NCBI RefSeq assembly: GCF_030272615.1
Contig: NC_081407.1
Span: 153,221,048-153,285,047, forward strand
Length of the DNA stretch: 64,000 nucleotides
DNA from: Cryptomeria japonica
Taxonomy: Eukaryota; Streptophyta; Pinopsida; Cupressales; Cupressaceae
Direction of reading: 5' to 3'
Part shown: positions 20,401-32,993 of the stretch, one piece after another
Numbering within the stretch: the stretch's first letter is position 1
Layout: the number at the start of each line of letters is the position of its first letter
Position numbers and translations under genes: made by a program
Notes under the pieces: generated by a model
What the model was told of the DNA's origin: nothing
What the model saw: only the letters and a program-made list of their open reading frames with translations
The model's database searches: none

Positions 20401-21470
20401 GGTGGTCTTTGATTGACACCAAAGTGTTAGTAAGGTTTTCATCATTAGGAGAGTTCTGAAGATTCATCTTTGCGATACAAAGGTTTTCCTAAAGCAACCT
20501 TTCTACCCTCCTAGCATCCTTGGCTTTCTTTTTCCCTACTGTTTTGCAGAGGGTGATATAGCTTTTAATGTTCAGGTTCCATTTATCAATCTTAGAGAGT
20601 CAGTTTTGATCTTTCATATTAAAAAGTCTGATGAAGGCCAGGGTAGAGCAAAGATCCTCATCCTCCAAGAGTCTAGTGTTTAAGGTGAAGGAAGGAGGTC
20701 TTGAACAGGGGAGGTGATTAGATGGGGAGAGGTCAATTCCCATTATTATGGGGTGGTGATCTGACAGTGTGTATGGGGAGACAGAGTAATGATCTCCATT
20801 AGCTCCTTTGCCAATATCAAAGTGGCTTTTATTGAAGTAAAGTCTATCCAACTTGCAATAGATTCTCTTATTCAGCTATTGGTAGTTACACCAAGTGAAC
20901 CATACAGTGTTCAATTGGTCTTTTCTTCCAACAATAGGGTCAACAAGATGTAGTTTATTGATCATTATGTCCCATTGCAACCTTTCCATACCCTTCCATT
21001 CAAATTTGTTGCCACCTTTTTTGTCATTGGTTGATTGAATCATATTGAAATCCCCCCTATAATCCAAGGGATGTCTTCCAGCCCTGCTAGCCAGTTCCAT
21101 AGATCCCCTCGCTCTCTATAGTCATTAGGGGCATATATAGAGCAAATTCCAAACTTTTGGTCTTCCAGTTGAATAGAAACCCAAATAGCCCTCGCACAGG
21201 GGGATTGCCCCCAGTTGATCACTTTGCTAGCCCATCTAGGAATAAGTAGTATGGTTGTGCCACCTTTACCCTTGGTATGGTTAGTTTGAAAGGAAGTAGC
21301 CTCCCTCCAAATACTTTTCAGACCGATTTGCAGGGTGAAGCCCACAACTTTTATCTCTTGAAGGAGGAGGCAATCCATGTCCTTATGTCCATTAAGGAAT
21401 CTTTTGATGATATATTTCCTATCAGTGGCCTCAAGGCCCCTAATGTTCCAAGAGAATATTTTATGAATGG
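17430..21470 (-). pseudogene. LINE ORF2: endonuclease, RT, zf-RVT
   Basis: Endonuclease: it opens with KIFSWNIRGL near 21460, then LLLQEIK, SIYAPNDY, DFNMIQ and the catalytic-region word SDHHP near 20765. RT: RSPRPDGFPVEFYKKNI near 20020, NWRPITLLN near 19840, TGFVKGRYI, LLIDFEKAYDRIEW and the catalytic FADD near 19325, where many family members have YADD. The zinc-binding region near 17780-18120 shows FFSWKLLLHKI and ESVLHIFFECHFAKEVWKLF. A further C-terminal piece of unknown role (DKFDRWLNDGTTLVF to about 17430) is readable through one TAG. At least five frame breaks. The enzyme would nick target DNA and copy its own RNA; this copy cannot. Confidence 0.85.
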
Positions 21471-21479
21471 CTCACTTTG

Positions 21480-23477
21480 TTGGGTAGGGTCCGTTTGGGA
21501 TTTAAATCCCTCAAAAAATTTAGGCCATTCCTCTTTATTTGTGATATTGCTAGCATCAAATGCAATAGAAGAGCAGGGTCTACCTCTCTTCTTCGTTGCC
21601 TTGGACATCTGTTTAGGGCCAAGGGATTCCTTCCTAGAGGCACTATCTTTACTATTCTTGGGGGTTCTCTTCCTTCTAGCCTTCCTATTTTTAACCATAG
21701 TAAACCCTTCCTGTGTATCTGTCGAGCCTTGTTCAAAGTTAGAGTTTCCAGGAGTGAAGGGGTCCATGATGATCCCCGTTTCTTGTGTGGCAGTTTGCTC
21801 TGTGTTCAGGGCATCAATAGGGGTGCTAGAAGTACAATAGGTATTACTAGCAGGGTCTCTCCTAGTGGCTTATGAGCCAATGGATGCATCTAAAGGGTCT
21901 ACTAAGATATCATCCACAGTAGGTCCACCAGCTTCCACTTCCAGGGTAGAAATCTCACTAGTTTTGAATCCACTAGGACCCCTACATGCAGACAATTCAG
22001 GGGCCTGGTTCGAGGCCCTGCTAATGGTATCTATTATAAATGGAGCACCCCTATACATGTCCTCTAGGTCAGGTATCTGCCACGGGGAGGCTTCAATTTC
22101 CAATTTCTGCTTATGAAGGTCTTGCTCAAGAACTTTCCTAGCTTCAACAACTCTTCTCAATTTTTCCACCAGTTGTTGTGCATTCTGGGATCTCGAACCT
22201 GAATGGAGTTTGGGGATACCAACAAATTCAGAGGGGTTAAAAGGTGTGGGATGGGTAGTGGAGAGGGCTTCCTTAATAGCATTACTATAGTTCAAGATGG
22301 AGTTAGCCATCGAGGGGGCTGAGGAGGATTGTGGGGGGGTCGGGTGGGTGAGGGGTAGGCGGTAGTGGGGGGAAAAAATCAGACTCGGGGGGAGTGGGAG
22401 AAAGATCATGAGTAGGGATAGATGGAGGAGGTTCAAAGGGAGCAGCCCAAGGCTCGGAGGGGGAGGACCAGAAGAAAGGGTCTTGACTCTGTTGGATTTT
22501 ATATTCAATAAAGGGAATTTGGTTCTAAAGTGACAAATTACTTTATAGTAATGACAGACATCTATGCCACCCATGTATTCAATTGGACAACAGAACATTT
22601 TATTGTCAAGGCAGATAGCAATTTCGGCAGAGTAAACAATACCTAGTTTTAGGGCTATGAGTAACCTAGCATCAAGACGAGGGAGAACCAAGGGGGAGGA
22701 GTCAATTTTTACAATTTTTCCCAAGGGTTTGGCAATTCTATCTATACAAGACTAGAGAAAAGGGGGAATATTTTTAGTGGTTATCCATTTTGAACAAGAC
22801 AGGGCGAGAATTTCATCATTACAAGCCTCAAGGTCCCAACGTACAGCCCTGAAAGACAAGTTCCCCACCGACCAGAACTGTTTGTTGACAATCTTGCTTT
22901 GGCTTTCTTTATTATCAAAAAAAATTAAGAACATACCCTTTTGAATCATTCTACAAAATGAAAAAATGAAACCCTAGTTTATTGACCCACACATCTTGCA
23001 ACCATTTGTTCATGTATTGATGAGATGGTAGATTATTTACATCAAAGGCGGAAAAAAAATAGTTGAATCCCTAAGCCTCAAAATCTCAGAAGAAATAGCA
23101 GAAAGCATTGAACAATTAGGTTTAATGATGATGCACTTGGAGGGGGAGACCTCACCTTGTTTTCTCGCGAGATGGGCTTCATCTTCATGCTGTTGCGCAG
23201 TCTCAAATTTTGCATCATCCGGGAATAGAATCTGCTTGCCCTCCACCACCTAGCTGAAGGTCTTCTGTCCCGCGTGCTCATTCTTAGAGGAATGAGGAAT
23301 GGACAGTTTATCCTTGACTTGGGCATCTTTATTGGCCTCCATTAATGGTTGTACGCCCGTAGTTAATGTTCGAGGGCTGCCAGTGAAGCTAGGGAGCCCT
23401 CGCATGCAGTGGCAGACTGCAACCAGTGACACTTTCAAAACTTGTGCCCTAGTTGCAGAGCGCCCTCTCCTATCCAA
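21480..23477 (-). pseudogene. LINE ORF1 (DUF4283/zinc-knuckle type)
   Basis: Pieces of an RNA-binding ORF1: GMFLIFFDNKESQSKIV and FRAVRWDLEACNDE (22752-22949), then LGKIVKIDSSPLVLPRLDARLLI and a decayed knuckle CHYYKVICHF (about 22550-22720), a Pro/Ser-rich linker, and a basic C-terminus (NRKARRKRTPKNSKD, about 21680) overlapping the start of ORF2. The order is that of plant L1-type ORF1 with a DUF4283-like domain. The upstream pieces at 23037-23477 are probably its N-terminus but match nothing I recognise. Confidence 0.65.
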
Positions 23478-23661
23478 AAAAAATCTTAATATATTAATTT
23501 GTTAAATGTGTTGTTTAAATTATTTATTTCAAAATATAACTAAAAAATGTCATTTTTAGTTTGATTCATTTTTTCTATTTCATTTTAATGATTGATTATC
23601 TCAAATATTGACGTAGATATTTGTATGTAACTAAATCTAAAATCACTCAAAAATATTTGGT

Positions 23662-24211
23662 CAAGTGCACCAAGATGGGGGACCAAAAAGATGCCAATTT
23701 TTTGTTTGGCCCCCATCAAGCCCTTTTGCTCATGCCAAATAAGGCATCTGCTCTATTTGGCATGCGCCAAATAGGCTTGGTTTGTCGAACCTAAAGGTTG
23801 GGCATGCCTAATGTATTCGGTGCACACCAAATATGATGCACGCCAAATAAAGCGAGTGCCAAATTTGGCATGTGCCAAATACATTTGCATTTTGGCAAAT
23901 GCATTTTCAATTTTGAAATTGCAAATTATCATTCTCTTTCACTTCCTCTCTCTTTGAATATATACATAAAATATAACATTTATACTTTAACTTATATTTT
24001 ATGTATATATTGTCAGGATGCTTGAGAGTGGTTTCAGATCTCTAGGAGTTATAATGCAGATTCTAGTTTTTAGAGAATTCACATAAATTCCAGACTTAGT
24101 TAAATTTCAGTTCAGCATGCTCGTATCAGCATTCTCTCTCTAGTCTCTCCATTTTCCCTACATTCCCCCTCTCTCTCGTGCTCTTCCCTTACCTCTCTCT
24201 CTCTCTCTATC
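23662..24211 (+). repeat. GA/CT-rich dispersed repeat, copy B left part
   Basis: Same start (CAAGTGCACCAAGATGGGGG) and same order of words as copy A at 11233, including TCAGATCTCTAGGAG and CATGCTCGTATC. It is interrupted at 24211 by the Copia element and continues at 30721. Confidence 0.8.
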
Positions 24212-24216
24212 AGGTA

Positions 24217-25611
24217 TGTTGGCATTGCATGAAGATTGCATTAATGAAGTATAAGTGTTGTCATTGATGTCAATTGTGACCGATAATAGTGTTGTATTGC
24301 AACCGGTAGTTGAGCAAGTGAAGGAAATCGGTATTACTATTGAAGCAAAGAGATCAACCGGTAACCCTTGTTGATATGCCAAGCCCTAACTGATGGAGCT
24401 TGGTGAAGCAATTATGTTGATCTATGATTGAATGGTGATCGAAAATGATTATGTCGCGTATGCATGATGCACGTGATGAGTTTCAAGTGGTTTTTGGTGT
24501 GTAGAGATAACTGTTTTATCTTGGGAATGAGCGAGTAAATTGCATGAAGAGGAAACCGCATGATGAGTTACAGGATTCGATGAGTGGTGATCAAGGAGTG
24601 GTCGAGGTTGTCTAGGACAATGTGTAGATCATTGCTATGTAATCCAACGGTCATGTTTGAACCGATCTGTTTGTTATCTCTATGAGATCTTAGGTTTTGG
24701 GATGTGTTACCGACCTATTGTTTTTCTTATAAGGTCGATGAATTGTTTTGTAATAGTGTTGGCAATTTTGGTTAAGTGTCAGTGTGATTGATTGCCGAAC
24801 CAAAAGAAGTATCTATAGAATATTTTGAAGGTAGATAGGAGCATGAATAGGATCTAATCAAGCAGAATAGTGCTATTACCAGATCGACAAAAATCTTGTT
24901 GTTGTCTAACAATTAGAACAGTTAAATCCCTTAACAAGGTAAGATTTAACAAGCTTGGTGTTTTCTAAATCCTCTAACCAGGTGATCCAATAGCTTGGAT
25001 TTGAAATCCTCTATCGAGGTTACTCCTAACAGGGTATTTCCTTTAACACGGTATTGTAGTCAATCCCTTAACCTGGTGGTCCTTAACTGGATCTATTCCT
25101 AATAGGACATTTTTGTAAAGCTTCTAACAAGGCTTGGCTCCTAACAGGGCGAACTTCAGAAGAGTTCAGAATACTTGTGGGTATTCATCCCCACCGTGGT
25201 TTTTCCCATTTGGATTTCCACGTCAAAAATCATTGTGTCAAGTGGTGAATGGTTTTTGTGGTTATGTTTTGATATGGTTAATCTGTTTAACTGGTAAAGC
25301 CACTTAGATGTGCTAAGATGACCATAAGTGATTTGAAATGTGCTATTACTAATGTTAGTAAAGTGTTTTGATGTTTTGGTTAAATGGTTTGATAGTTTTA
25401 GATTTGTTACACTATTATATTGGTATTCCAGTCAACCAGTAAACTTGACAATGTCGTTGCAGTTTATTGTTCAGTGTTTAAACCGGTTAGTTCAGTGATT
25501 GATTTATGAGTTGGGTTTGAGTTTGGTGAAAGTTTAGTTTGTTTTCTATCTACTGATTCACCCCCCCCTCTTAGTAGTTGACTGGATCCTTATTCATTCA
25601 TCATATCATCA
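24217..25611 (+). repeat. 5' LTR of Copia element (full length)
   Basis: Starts TGTTGGCATTGCATG and ends ATATCATCA; 1395 bases. It carries the GATTCACCCCCCCC box near 25555, and repeated CCTTAAC/TCCTAACAGG words from about 24900 to 25150. Confidence 0.9.
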
Positions 25612-25613
25612 AT

Positions 25614-25625
25614 TAGTATCAAATC
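25614..25625 (+). promoter_or_regulatory. Primer binding site, decayed
   Basis: TAGTATCAAATC two bases after the LTR end, a changed form of the initiator methionine tRNA site TGGTATCAGAGC. Confidence 0.65.
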
Positions 25626-25681
25626 ATTTTAGGTCCTCTAGTGTCTAAGCCTAACAACTTGAGGAAAAGATCTAGAAGAAC

Positions 25682-28600
25682 ATGATGAAGAAAGAAGGTC
25701 TGAAGTTCAATAGGGAAAACTACATAATCTAGAGTGATAGGATGAAGATCTATATCAAAATCTTAGGAAGTCAATATTGGGAACATGTTACCAAATATAG
25801 CTTGCCTAGTGGGATTATGTCTGATGATCAAAAGAAGTCCAACAACAATAAAACAATCAAGCATTGGAGGCCATTATCAGTTCCTTGTCCGATTTAGAGT
25901 ATGTTGATGTCCATGGTTTGGAGACTGCTTTTGATTTGTGGAAGAAACTTGAGGATATCTATAGCGGTGATGAGCATGTGAAGATTTCCAAAGAGGAGAG
26001 TCTGAGAGGTAAATTTGATGACATGTGGATGGTTAAAGGTGATAATATTCAACAGTATGGTCAGAGGATCAAGGAGATAGTTAGTGAGATCAAAAGTGTT
26101 GGTGGTTAAGTAGAGGATACCACAGTGGTTAGCAAGGTGTTGAGAATCCTTCTATCGGTCTACGCTATCCAAATTGCAACCATTCAGGAACTCAAGTCTA
26201 TTGATAAAACAAAGGTAACTCTTGACTCCATCATTGGTAAACTAATTGCATTTGAATTAAATCATTATGATGGAAGTGCTCAAAAATCAAAATCTACATT
26301 TAGAGCTTCAGTTTCTAACCTACCGGTAAGGAAAAGCAGAGAAGCCAATCATAGTTATGAGTCTAGATCCAGCAGAGAAGTTGATGATGAAGATAGTCTG
26401 ATTGAGCTTGAAGCATTGTTGGCCAAGTGGTTACCTAGAGGTACCAGTAAGTACAGAGGTAAATTACCTTTGAAGTGTTTTGCATGTAACTGGATTGGAC
26501 ATATTACAGCCAACTGTCCAAATGGAGACAATGAGCAGAAACATGAGATTGCCTCATTGCAGTTGATGGAGGAATCACAGATGAGGAATCTTAGGGAGAT
26601 GCAAATGAGGACATTGTCTTTGTTACCATTAAAGAGGAGACATTAGATCAGAAGGCATTAGTCTCTTACATGGATAGTTTTGATGATTGGATTATAGACA
26701 GTGGTTGTTCACACCACATGACCAGTGACCGAAGTAAGTTTCTTACTTTGAAGGAATTTGATGGAGGTGTTGTGAGATTTGGAAATGACTCACCCTGCAT
26801 GGTAAAAGGAAAGAGAACCATTTCTATTAATGGAAGGAGAAGTGCAGATGATGTCTACTGTGTTGAAGGATTGAAACACAATCTGTTAAGTGTTTCTCAA
26901 CTCAATGACATAGGTTATCCACTGGAATTCAAGAATGGAATGTGCAAAATCTATGGAAGCAAAGGTGAATTGATTGCAACCGACAAACAGACAAAAGGAA
27001 ACTTATTTCATCTAAATCCTAAAGTCAACAATTGTTTCATTGCTAAAGTAGAAGATAGTTGGCTTTGGCATCAGAGATTTTGTCATGTAAATTTTGACAA
27101 CATAGTAAAAATTAGTAAGTCCAAATTGGTAAGAGGTTTGCCTCAGTTGGACAAACTGGTGAATGCTCTGTGTAAGGAATGTCAGTTAAGCAAGATGGCA
27201 TCCTCAAATTTTAAGAGCAAATCTTTCTCAGCAGAACATTTGGTAGATTTTGTTCATACAGACCTCTGTGGACCAATAAGGACTAGGAGTATTCAAGGTG
27301 ATTGGTATTTTATGATCTTCACTAATGATTGATCAAGAATGATGTGGGTCACATTCTTGAAGGACAAAACAGAAGCCTTTAGCAAGTTTAAGGCATTCAG
27401 GGCCTTAGCTGAAAAAGGAAAGTGGAAAGAAGATAAAGTTCTTAAGAACTAATCAAGGTGGTGAATTTACTTCAGAGGAATTCACTAGATATTGTGAAGA
27501 CAATGGAATTAAAAGGTATCTTTCTGCACCTAGGACACCATAAAATAAATGGTATTGTAGAGAGGAGCAATTGGTCAGTTGTTGAAGCTGCTAGAACTAT
27601 GCTAATACAAGGTGTAGCGAAGACTTTCTGGAGAGAAGCTGTCAGCACAACTGTCTACACAATGAGCCGAATATTGGTTAAAAGAGGTAAGGATAAAACT
27701 CCTTATGAATACTGGTATGGTAGATCATCTAATGTCAGCTACTTGAAGATTTTTGGCAGTAAATGTTTTATCAAGAGAGGTGACTATGTTGGTAAGTTTT
27801 ATGCTAAGAGTGATGAAGGCATATTTCTTGGTTACTCCACCAAGAGCAAAGCCCATAAATGTTACAACAAAAGGGAAAAGAAGATCATTGAAAGTGTTGA
27901 TGTCCGAGTGGATGAGTTTCCTGAAGATACAAGAGAAACCAGTGGGGAGAAGAAGGAAGATGAACCTTACATACTGATTTTGGAGCCAAAACTGGTGAAG
28001 CTAGAAGTTGGTGGAATGAATGTTGCAATACCAGTTCAACCAGAACAGGAAGATTCTGCAGAAGATGAAGATAGTGAGGAAGAAGAACCTGAAGATCATC
28101 ATCATGTTATTCCAAGGTATGTTAGACTCAATCATAATCCTAATCAGATTATTGGAGATAAAGATGATGGAGTGTTAACTAGAAGAAGAAGAATAGGGAA
28201 TTCTTGTATGATCTCCACTATTGATCCTAGAATAGCAAAGGAAGCTTTTGGAGATGATCACTGGATCAAGGCTATGGAAGAAGAGGTTGACCAGATTGAG
28301 AAGAACAATACATGGACCCTAATACCCATACAGGTGAACAAAAATGTAATAGGTACTAAATGGGTATTCTGAAATAGACCGAATGAAGATGGAGTAGTAG
28401 TCAAAAACAAAGTCAGACTGGTATGCAAAGGTTATGCATAGGAAGAAGGAGAAGACTATGGCGAGACATTTGCACCAGTTGCTTGATTGGAGAGTGTTAG
28501 GACTCTACTTGCATTTGCAGCATATAAAGGATTCAAAGTATATCAGATGGATGTGAAGTCAACATATCTAAATGGAATACTAGAAGAGGAAGTCAACATA

Positions 28601-29797
28601 TCTAAATGGAATACTAGAAGAGGAAGTCAACATTCAACAACCAGATGGTTATGCTTTGACTGATGCAAAGGATATGGTATACATAAACTACATAAGGCAC
28701 TATACAGTTTGAAGTAAGCACCAAGAGCATGGTATGAAAGACTACATTCACACTTGGTGAAGATAGGTTTTTTAGAGAACCAATGAAGACAACAATATAT
28801 ATCTCAAGACTGAAGGAGATAAGATACTAGTTAGTGAGGTATTTGTGGATGATATTATTTTTGGAGGAAATGATGACATGAGTGATGACTTTGCAAATGA
28901 GATAAAAAGTGAATTTGAGATGCCTCTGGTAGGAGAGATAAAATTCTTTATAGGTTTGCAAATCCAATAGATGAAGAATGGTATTTTTATCACTCAGTCC
29001 AAATATGTGAAAGAGGTATTGAAGACATTTTGAATGGGATATAGTAAACCAGTTGGGACACCAATGGTTATAGGTTGTAAACTGTCTAAGGAGGATGATG
29101 CTACATCCATTGATAAAAAGGAGTATAGGTCTATGATAGGGAAATTACATTATGTTGTTCACATCCAGACTGGATATTTCTCATGCAGTTGGATTAGTTA
29201 CCTAATTTTAGAAGAACCCAAAGGAGAGACACATGGTAGAAACTAAGAGGATATTCAGATATCTGAAAGGTACTATTGATTATGGATTATGGTATCCATA
29301 TGCAGGTAATTTTGATTTTAAAGTCTATTCAAATGCAGACTGGGCAGGAAATGTTGATGACAAGAAGAGTACAACTAGAGGTGCATTCTTTCTTGGAGGA
29401 AGGCTTATATCTTGGAGCAGCAAGAAGAAAAGTTGTATATCATACTCAACTACTGAAGCTGAATATGTTGCAGCGTATATGAACTGTACCCAGGCAATTT
29501 GGATGAAACACATTTTGGAAGGGTTCAAGTTCAAGATTACAGAACCGGTAAGGATTTTTTTGTGATAACAACAGTGCAATAAATATTTCAAATAACCCAA
29601 TGTTGCATGCTAGAACCAAGTGTATTGAGCTGACATATCATTTCTTGAGAGAAAAAGTGCAGAGTAAAGATGTGTTAATGGAGCATGTATCTACTAAGGA
29701 ATAGCTAGTAGATATATTTACTAAACCTCTGCCTAAGGATACTTTTGAGTATCTTAGAGATCAACTAGGGGTTGTGCCCCTACATGAGGTCAATTAA
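25682..29797 (+). pseudogene. Copia gag-pol polyprotein, decayed
   Basis: Start ATG at 25682 or 25685. Gag: KLEDIYSGDEHVKISKEE near 25945, and zinc knuckle CFACNWIGHITANC near 26480. Protease: WIIDSGCSHHMTS near 26690. Integrase: WLWHQRFCHVNFDN near 27060, LVDFVHTDLCGP near 27240, GIVERSNWSVVEAARTML near 27550. RT begins FGDDHWIKAMEEEVDQIEKN near 28250 and GTKWVF. RNase H end: DWAGNVDDKKSTTRG, SYSTTEAEYVAAY near 29450, then DIFTKPLPKDTFEYLRDQLG. Stops at 26107, 28370, 28439, 28484, 28715, 28968 and 29702 are each one C-to-T change from Gln or Arg. A 34-base tandem duplication (28561-28628) also shifts the RT frame. Confidence 0.9.
28561..28628 (+). repeat. 34-base tandem duplication in RT
   Basis: 28561-28594 is repeated exactly at 28595-28628 (starts AACATATCTAAATGGAATAC). 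34 is not a multiple of three, so the duplication breaks the frame just after the NG(I/F)LEEEV region. Confidence 0.95.
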
Positions 29798-30110
29798 GCC
29801 AATGTGGAAGACATCAGTCCAGGAGCTTATTGAAGATCTTGAAGCTGGATTTGTGTAGAGTGGAGTTACTCCACAAGGGGAGCAACTAGTTGCAAAATAG
29901 TGAAGTATGGCACTGTATGTTTTACTTTCACTTTGGCATTGTTGTCAAAGGGGGAGAAGAACTATAGCCAGTTACCAGTTGAAGAAATGGAGACTTAGTT
30001 GAAGGAGAGTACATGGAAAAATGTAAACCAAGATACCTATACTTGTGTATGTGCATTACTCTCAATCATCACAATCAAAGGGTATTGATATTTGTATTGC
30101 CATCAATGCC

Positions 30111-30122
30111 AAAGAGGGAGAT
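30111..30122 (+). promoter_or_regulatory. Polypurine tract of Copia element
   Basis: AAAGAGGGAGAT immediately before the 3' LTR, preceded by GCCATCAATGCC, a word shared with the other Copia-type elements here. Confidence 0.8.
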
Positions 30123-30720
30123 TTTTGGCATTGCATGAAGATTGCATTAATGAAGTATAAGCGTTGTCATTGATGTCAATTGTGACTGGTAATAGTGTTG
30201 TATTGCAACCGGTAGTGATGCAGTAATGCAACCGGTAGTTGAGCAATTGAAGGAAACCATTATTAGTATTGAAGCAGAGAGATCAACCGGTAACCCTTAC
30301 CTATTGATATGCCAAACCCTAACCGATGGATCCTGGTGAATCGGTTGTGTTGGTTTATGATCGAATGGTGATTGAAGATGATATGGTTAATCTGTTTAAC
30401 TAATAAAGGCACTTAGATGTGTTAAGATGACCGAAAGTGATTTGAAATGTGCTATTACTAATGTAAATAAAGTTTTTTGATGTTTTGGTTAAATGTTTTG
30501 ATAGTTTCAGATCTATTACATTGTTATATTGGTATTCTAATCAACTGTTGAACTTGACAGTGCAGTTGCAATTTATTGTTCAGTGTTTAAACTATTTAGT
30601 TCAGTGATTGATTTATGAGTTGGGTTTGAGTTTGGTGAAAGTTTAGTTAGTTTTCTATGTACTGATTCACCCCCCTCTCTTAGTAGTTGATCGAATCCTT
30701 ATTAATTCATCGTATCATCA
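30123..30720 (+). repeat. 3' LTR of Copia element, internally deleted
   Basis: 598 bases against 1395 in the 5' copy. It begins TTTTGGCATTGCATG (TG changed to TT). It matches the 5' LTR up to about 24460, then jumps to about 25270, with TGAT at both breakpoints. It also has a 23-base tandem duplication around GCAACCGGTAGT near 30210. Confidence 0.9.
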
Positions 30721-30887
30721 AGGTATCTACCTCTCTTTCACTTCCTCCCTCTCTTGCACTTGTTTTTTTCTCTCCCTCTAGTTTCTCCCTCAACAACCAC
30801 CTTCCTCTTTCTATTTCTCACTCTCCCTCCATCCCTCTCTTCATCTCTCTCTCTCCCTCTTTCTGATGGAAATAAAGGCAAATACCA

Positions 30888-30974
<87 letters not shown>

Positions 30975-31116
30975 TTGATGGAAAGAAAGGAAAATACCAG
31001 GGATAGAGAGATCCCAAGAGAGAGAGAGAGAGAGGGAGGGAGGAAGGGAGGGGTTGATGGAAATAGAGGGATATATAAGGGAGAGAGGGAGGAAGGGATG
31101 GATAGAGAGGGAGAGA

Positions 31117-31188
<72 letters not shown>

Positions 31189-32248
31189 AAGGGGGTTTGA
31201 TGAAAATAGAGGGAAAGACCAAAGAGAGAGCCCAAGTAAGAGAGAGAGGGAGGAATGTAGGGGTTGAGGGAGAGGGGGAGAGGGAGATTAAGAGAGAGGA
31301 ATGGGTTGAGGGAGAGATTGGGGTGATGAAAAGAGAGGGAGAGATTGGGGTGATGGAATGAGAGGGAGGGAGGAGGGGAGGGGTTGATGGAAAGACAGGG
31401 ATATACTAGGAAGAGCCCAAAGAGAGAGCCTAAGTGAGAGAGGGGAAGAGAGAGAGATATAGGGAGATAGGGGTTGATAAAAAGAAAGGGATACTTGAGA
31501 GAGAGATAGCCATGCCTTCCTCCCTCCATCTCTCTCACTTGAGATCTCTCTCCCTCCTTCAACATCTCCCTGCTTCCATCTCTCTCACTTGACCTCTCTC
31601 TCTCTCTTAATCTCTCCCTTCCTCCCTCTCTCTCATCCCTTCCCCTCCTCCCTCTCTCTCACTTGGGCTCTCTCTGGTATCTTAATCATTTTTCATCCCT
31701 TCCTCCCTCTCACTTAAGCTCTATCTCTCTCTCTCTTAGGTTAAGATTGGGAGGGAGAGAGGGAGAGTGAAGAGAGAGGTTGAGGGAAGGAGAGAGGGAA
31801 AGAGATGGAGAGATAATTGAGAGAGAAAGAGAGGGTGAGAGAGAGAGATACTTGAGAGAGAGAGGCTTGAGAGAGAAGAAGAAAGGGAGTGAGGGAGAGA
31901 ATGTGAGAGAGACACTTATACAGTGAGAGAGATAGATAGAGAGAGGGGGAGGGAAAGAATGGGAGGGAGAGACGGAGAGGGAAGAAAGAGGATGGTGCAA
32001 GGAGAGAGGGGAAGAGGGAGAGAATAGGAGAGAGAGATACCTAAGAGAGAGAGAGAGAGAGAGGATGGGGGAGGGAAAGAGGAAAATAGAGGAAGAATAG
32101 GAGAGAGAGACACCTAAGAGGGATAAAGAGAGAGAGAGATAGAGGGTGAGAGGGAAAGAGACTTGAGAGAGAAAGAGAATGGGATTAGGAGGGGAGAGGG
32201 AAAGAGAGTTAGAGAGAGAGAGAGTGGGGGGGAGGGAGAGAGGTAGAG

Positions 32249-32328
<80 letters not shown>

Positions 32329-32533
32329 AGAGAGGGGGAGAGAGAGAGAGAGATCTAGATAGAGGGTGAGAGGGAGAGAGAATTAAAAGAGAAAGAGAAA
32401 GTGAGTGGGAGGAAGAGAGGTAAAGAGAAATATATTTGAGAAAAATAGAAAGGGAGGGGGAGGGAGAGAATGGGAGAGGATGGGAGAGAATGAGAGAGAT
32501 ATAGAGATAGAGGGTGAGAGAGAAAGAGAGTTA

Positions 32534-32613
<80 letters not shown>

Positions 32614-32623
32614 AATTGTGTGT

Positions 32624-32671
<48 letters not shown>

Positions 32672-32993
32672 AGGGGAGGGAGAGAGAGAAAGACAGACAT
32701 AGGAAGAGACTTTAGAGAGAAAGAGAGAGGGAGAGAGGGAAGGAGATAGACTTTAGAGAGAAAGAGAGTTAGAGGGAAGGAGAGAGAGAGAGATGTGAGA
32801 GAGAAATATAAATGGAGGGGGAGGGAGAGAATGGACAAAATGGGACAGAGACACCTAAGAGAGAGAGGCAAAGGGAGGGGGAAGGGCAGGGAGAGAGGGA
32901 AAGAGAGAAAAAGAGGGAGGGAGAGAGAGATAGGAGGGGAGGGAGGAAGAATAGAGATAGGGAAAGATAGAGAGTGAGAAAAAGAGAAAGGGA
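30721..32993. repeat. GA/CT-rich repeat, copy B right part
   Basis: Continues copy B after the Copia element: a CT-rich block that matches 11720-11830, then more than 2 kb of GA-rich sequence. This has pure (GA)n runs near 30890-30971, 31119-31184, 32252-32323, 32535-32607 and 32630-32668. Degenerate units start GGTTGATGGAAA-AGAGGGA. No gene is supported; long Ser/Leu or Glu/Arg frames here are microsatellite translations. Confidence 0.9.

Larger units (their letters stand above)
17192..23485 (-). mobile_element. Degenerate LINE (L1-type non-LTR retrotransposon)
   Basis: Minus-strand order: ORF1 (23477 to about 21480), then ORF2 with endonuclease, reverse transcriptase and a C-terminal zinc-binding domain (about 21470 to 17430). 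A 15-base match, TTAATATATTAATTT, at 17177-17191 and 23486-23500 may be the target duplication, but it is AT-rich and no poly(A) tail is evident at the left end, so the edges are tentative. Frames are broken many times, so the copy is inactive. Confidence 0.85.
24217..30720 (+). mobile_element. Complete Copia element, inactive
   Basis: Bounded by a 5-base target duplication AGGTA at 24212-24216 and 30721-30725. 5' LTR 24217-25611, PBS, gag-pol remains 25682-29797, polypurine tract 30111-30122, 3' LTR 30123-30720. Domain order gag, protease, integrase, RT, RNase H is that of Ty1/Copia. Flanking copies of the GA/CT repeat show that it inserted into that repeat. Confidence 0.92.

Noticed and set aside
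21277-21875. Plus-strand frames of 130-187 codons over the LINE
   Set aside because: Shadows of LINE ORF1 and ORF2 on the minus strand, which carry the real motifs.
30738-32977. Long Ser/Leu-rich and Glu/Arg-rich reading frames in the GA/CT region
   Set aside because: They are translations of GA/CT microsatellite sequence, open in several frames at once, and carry no protein signature.
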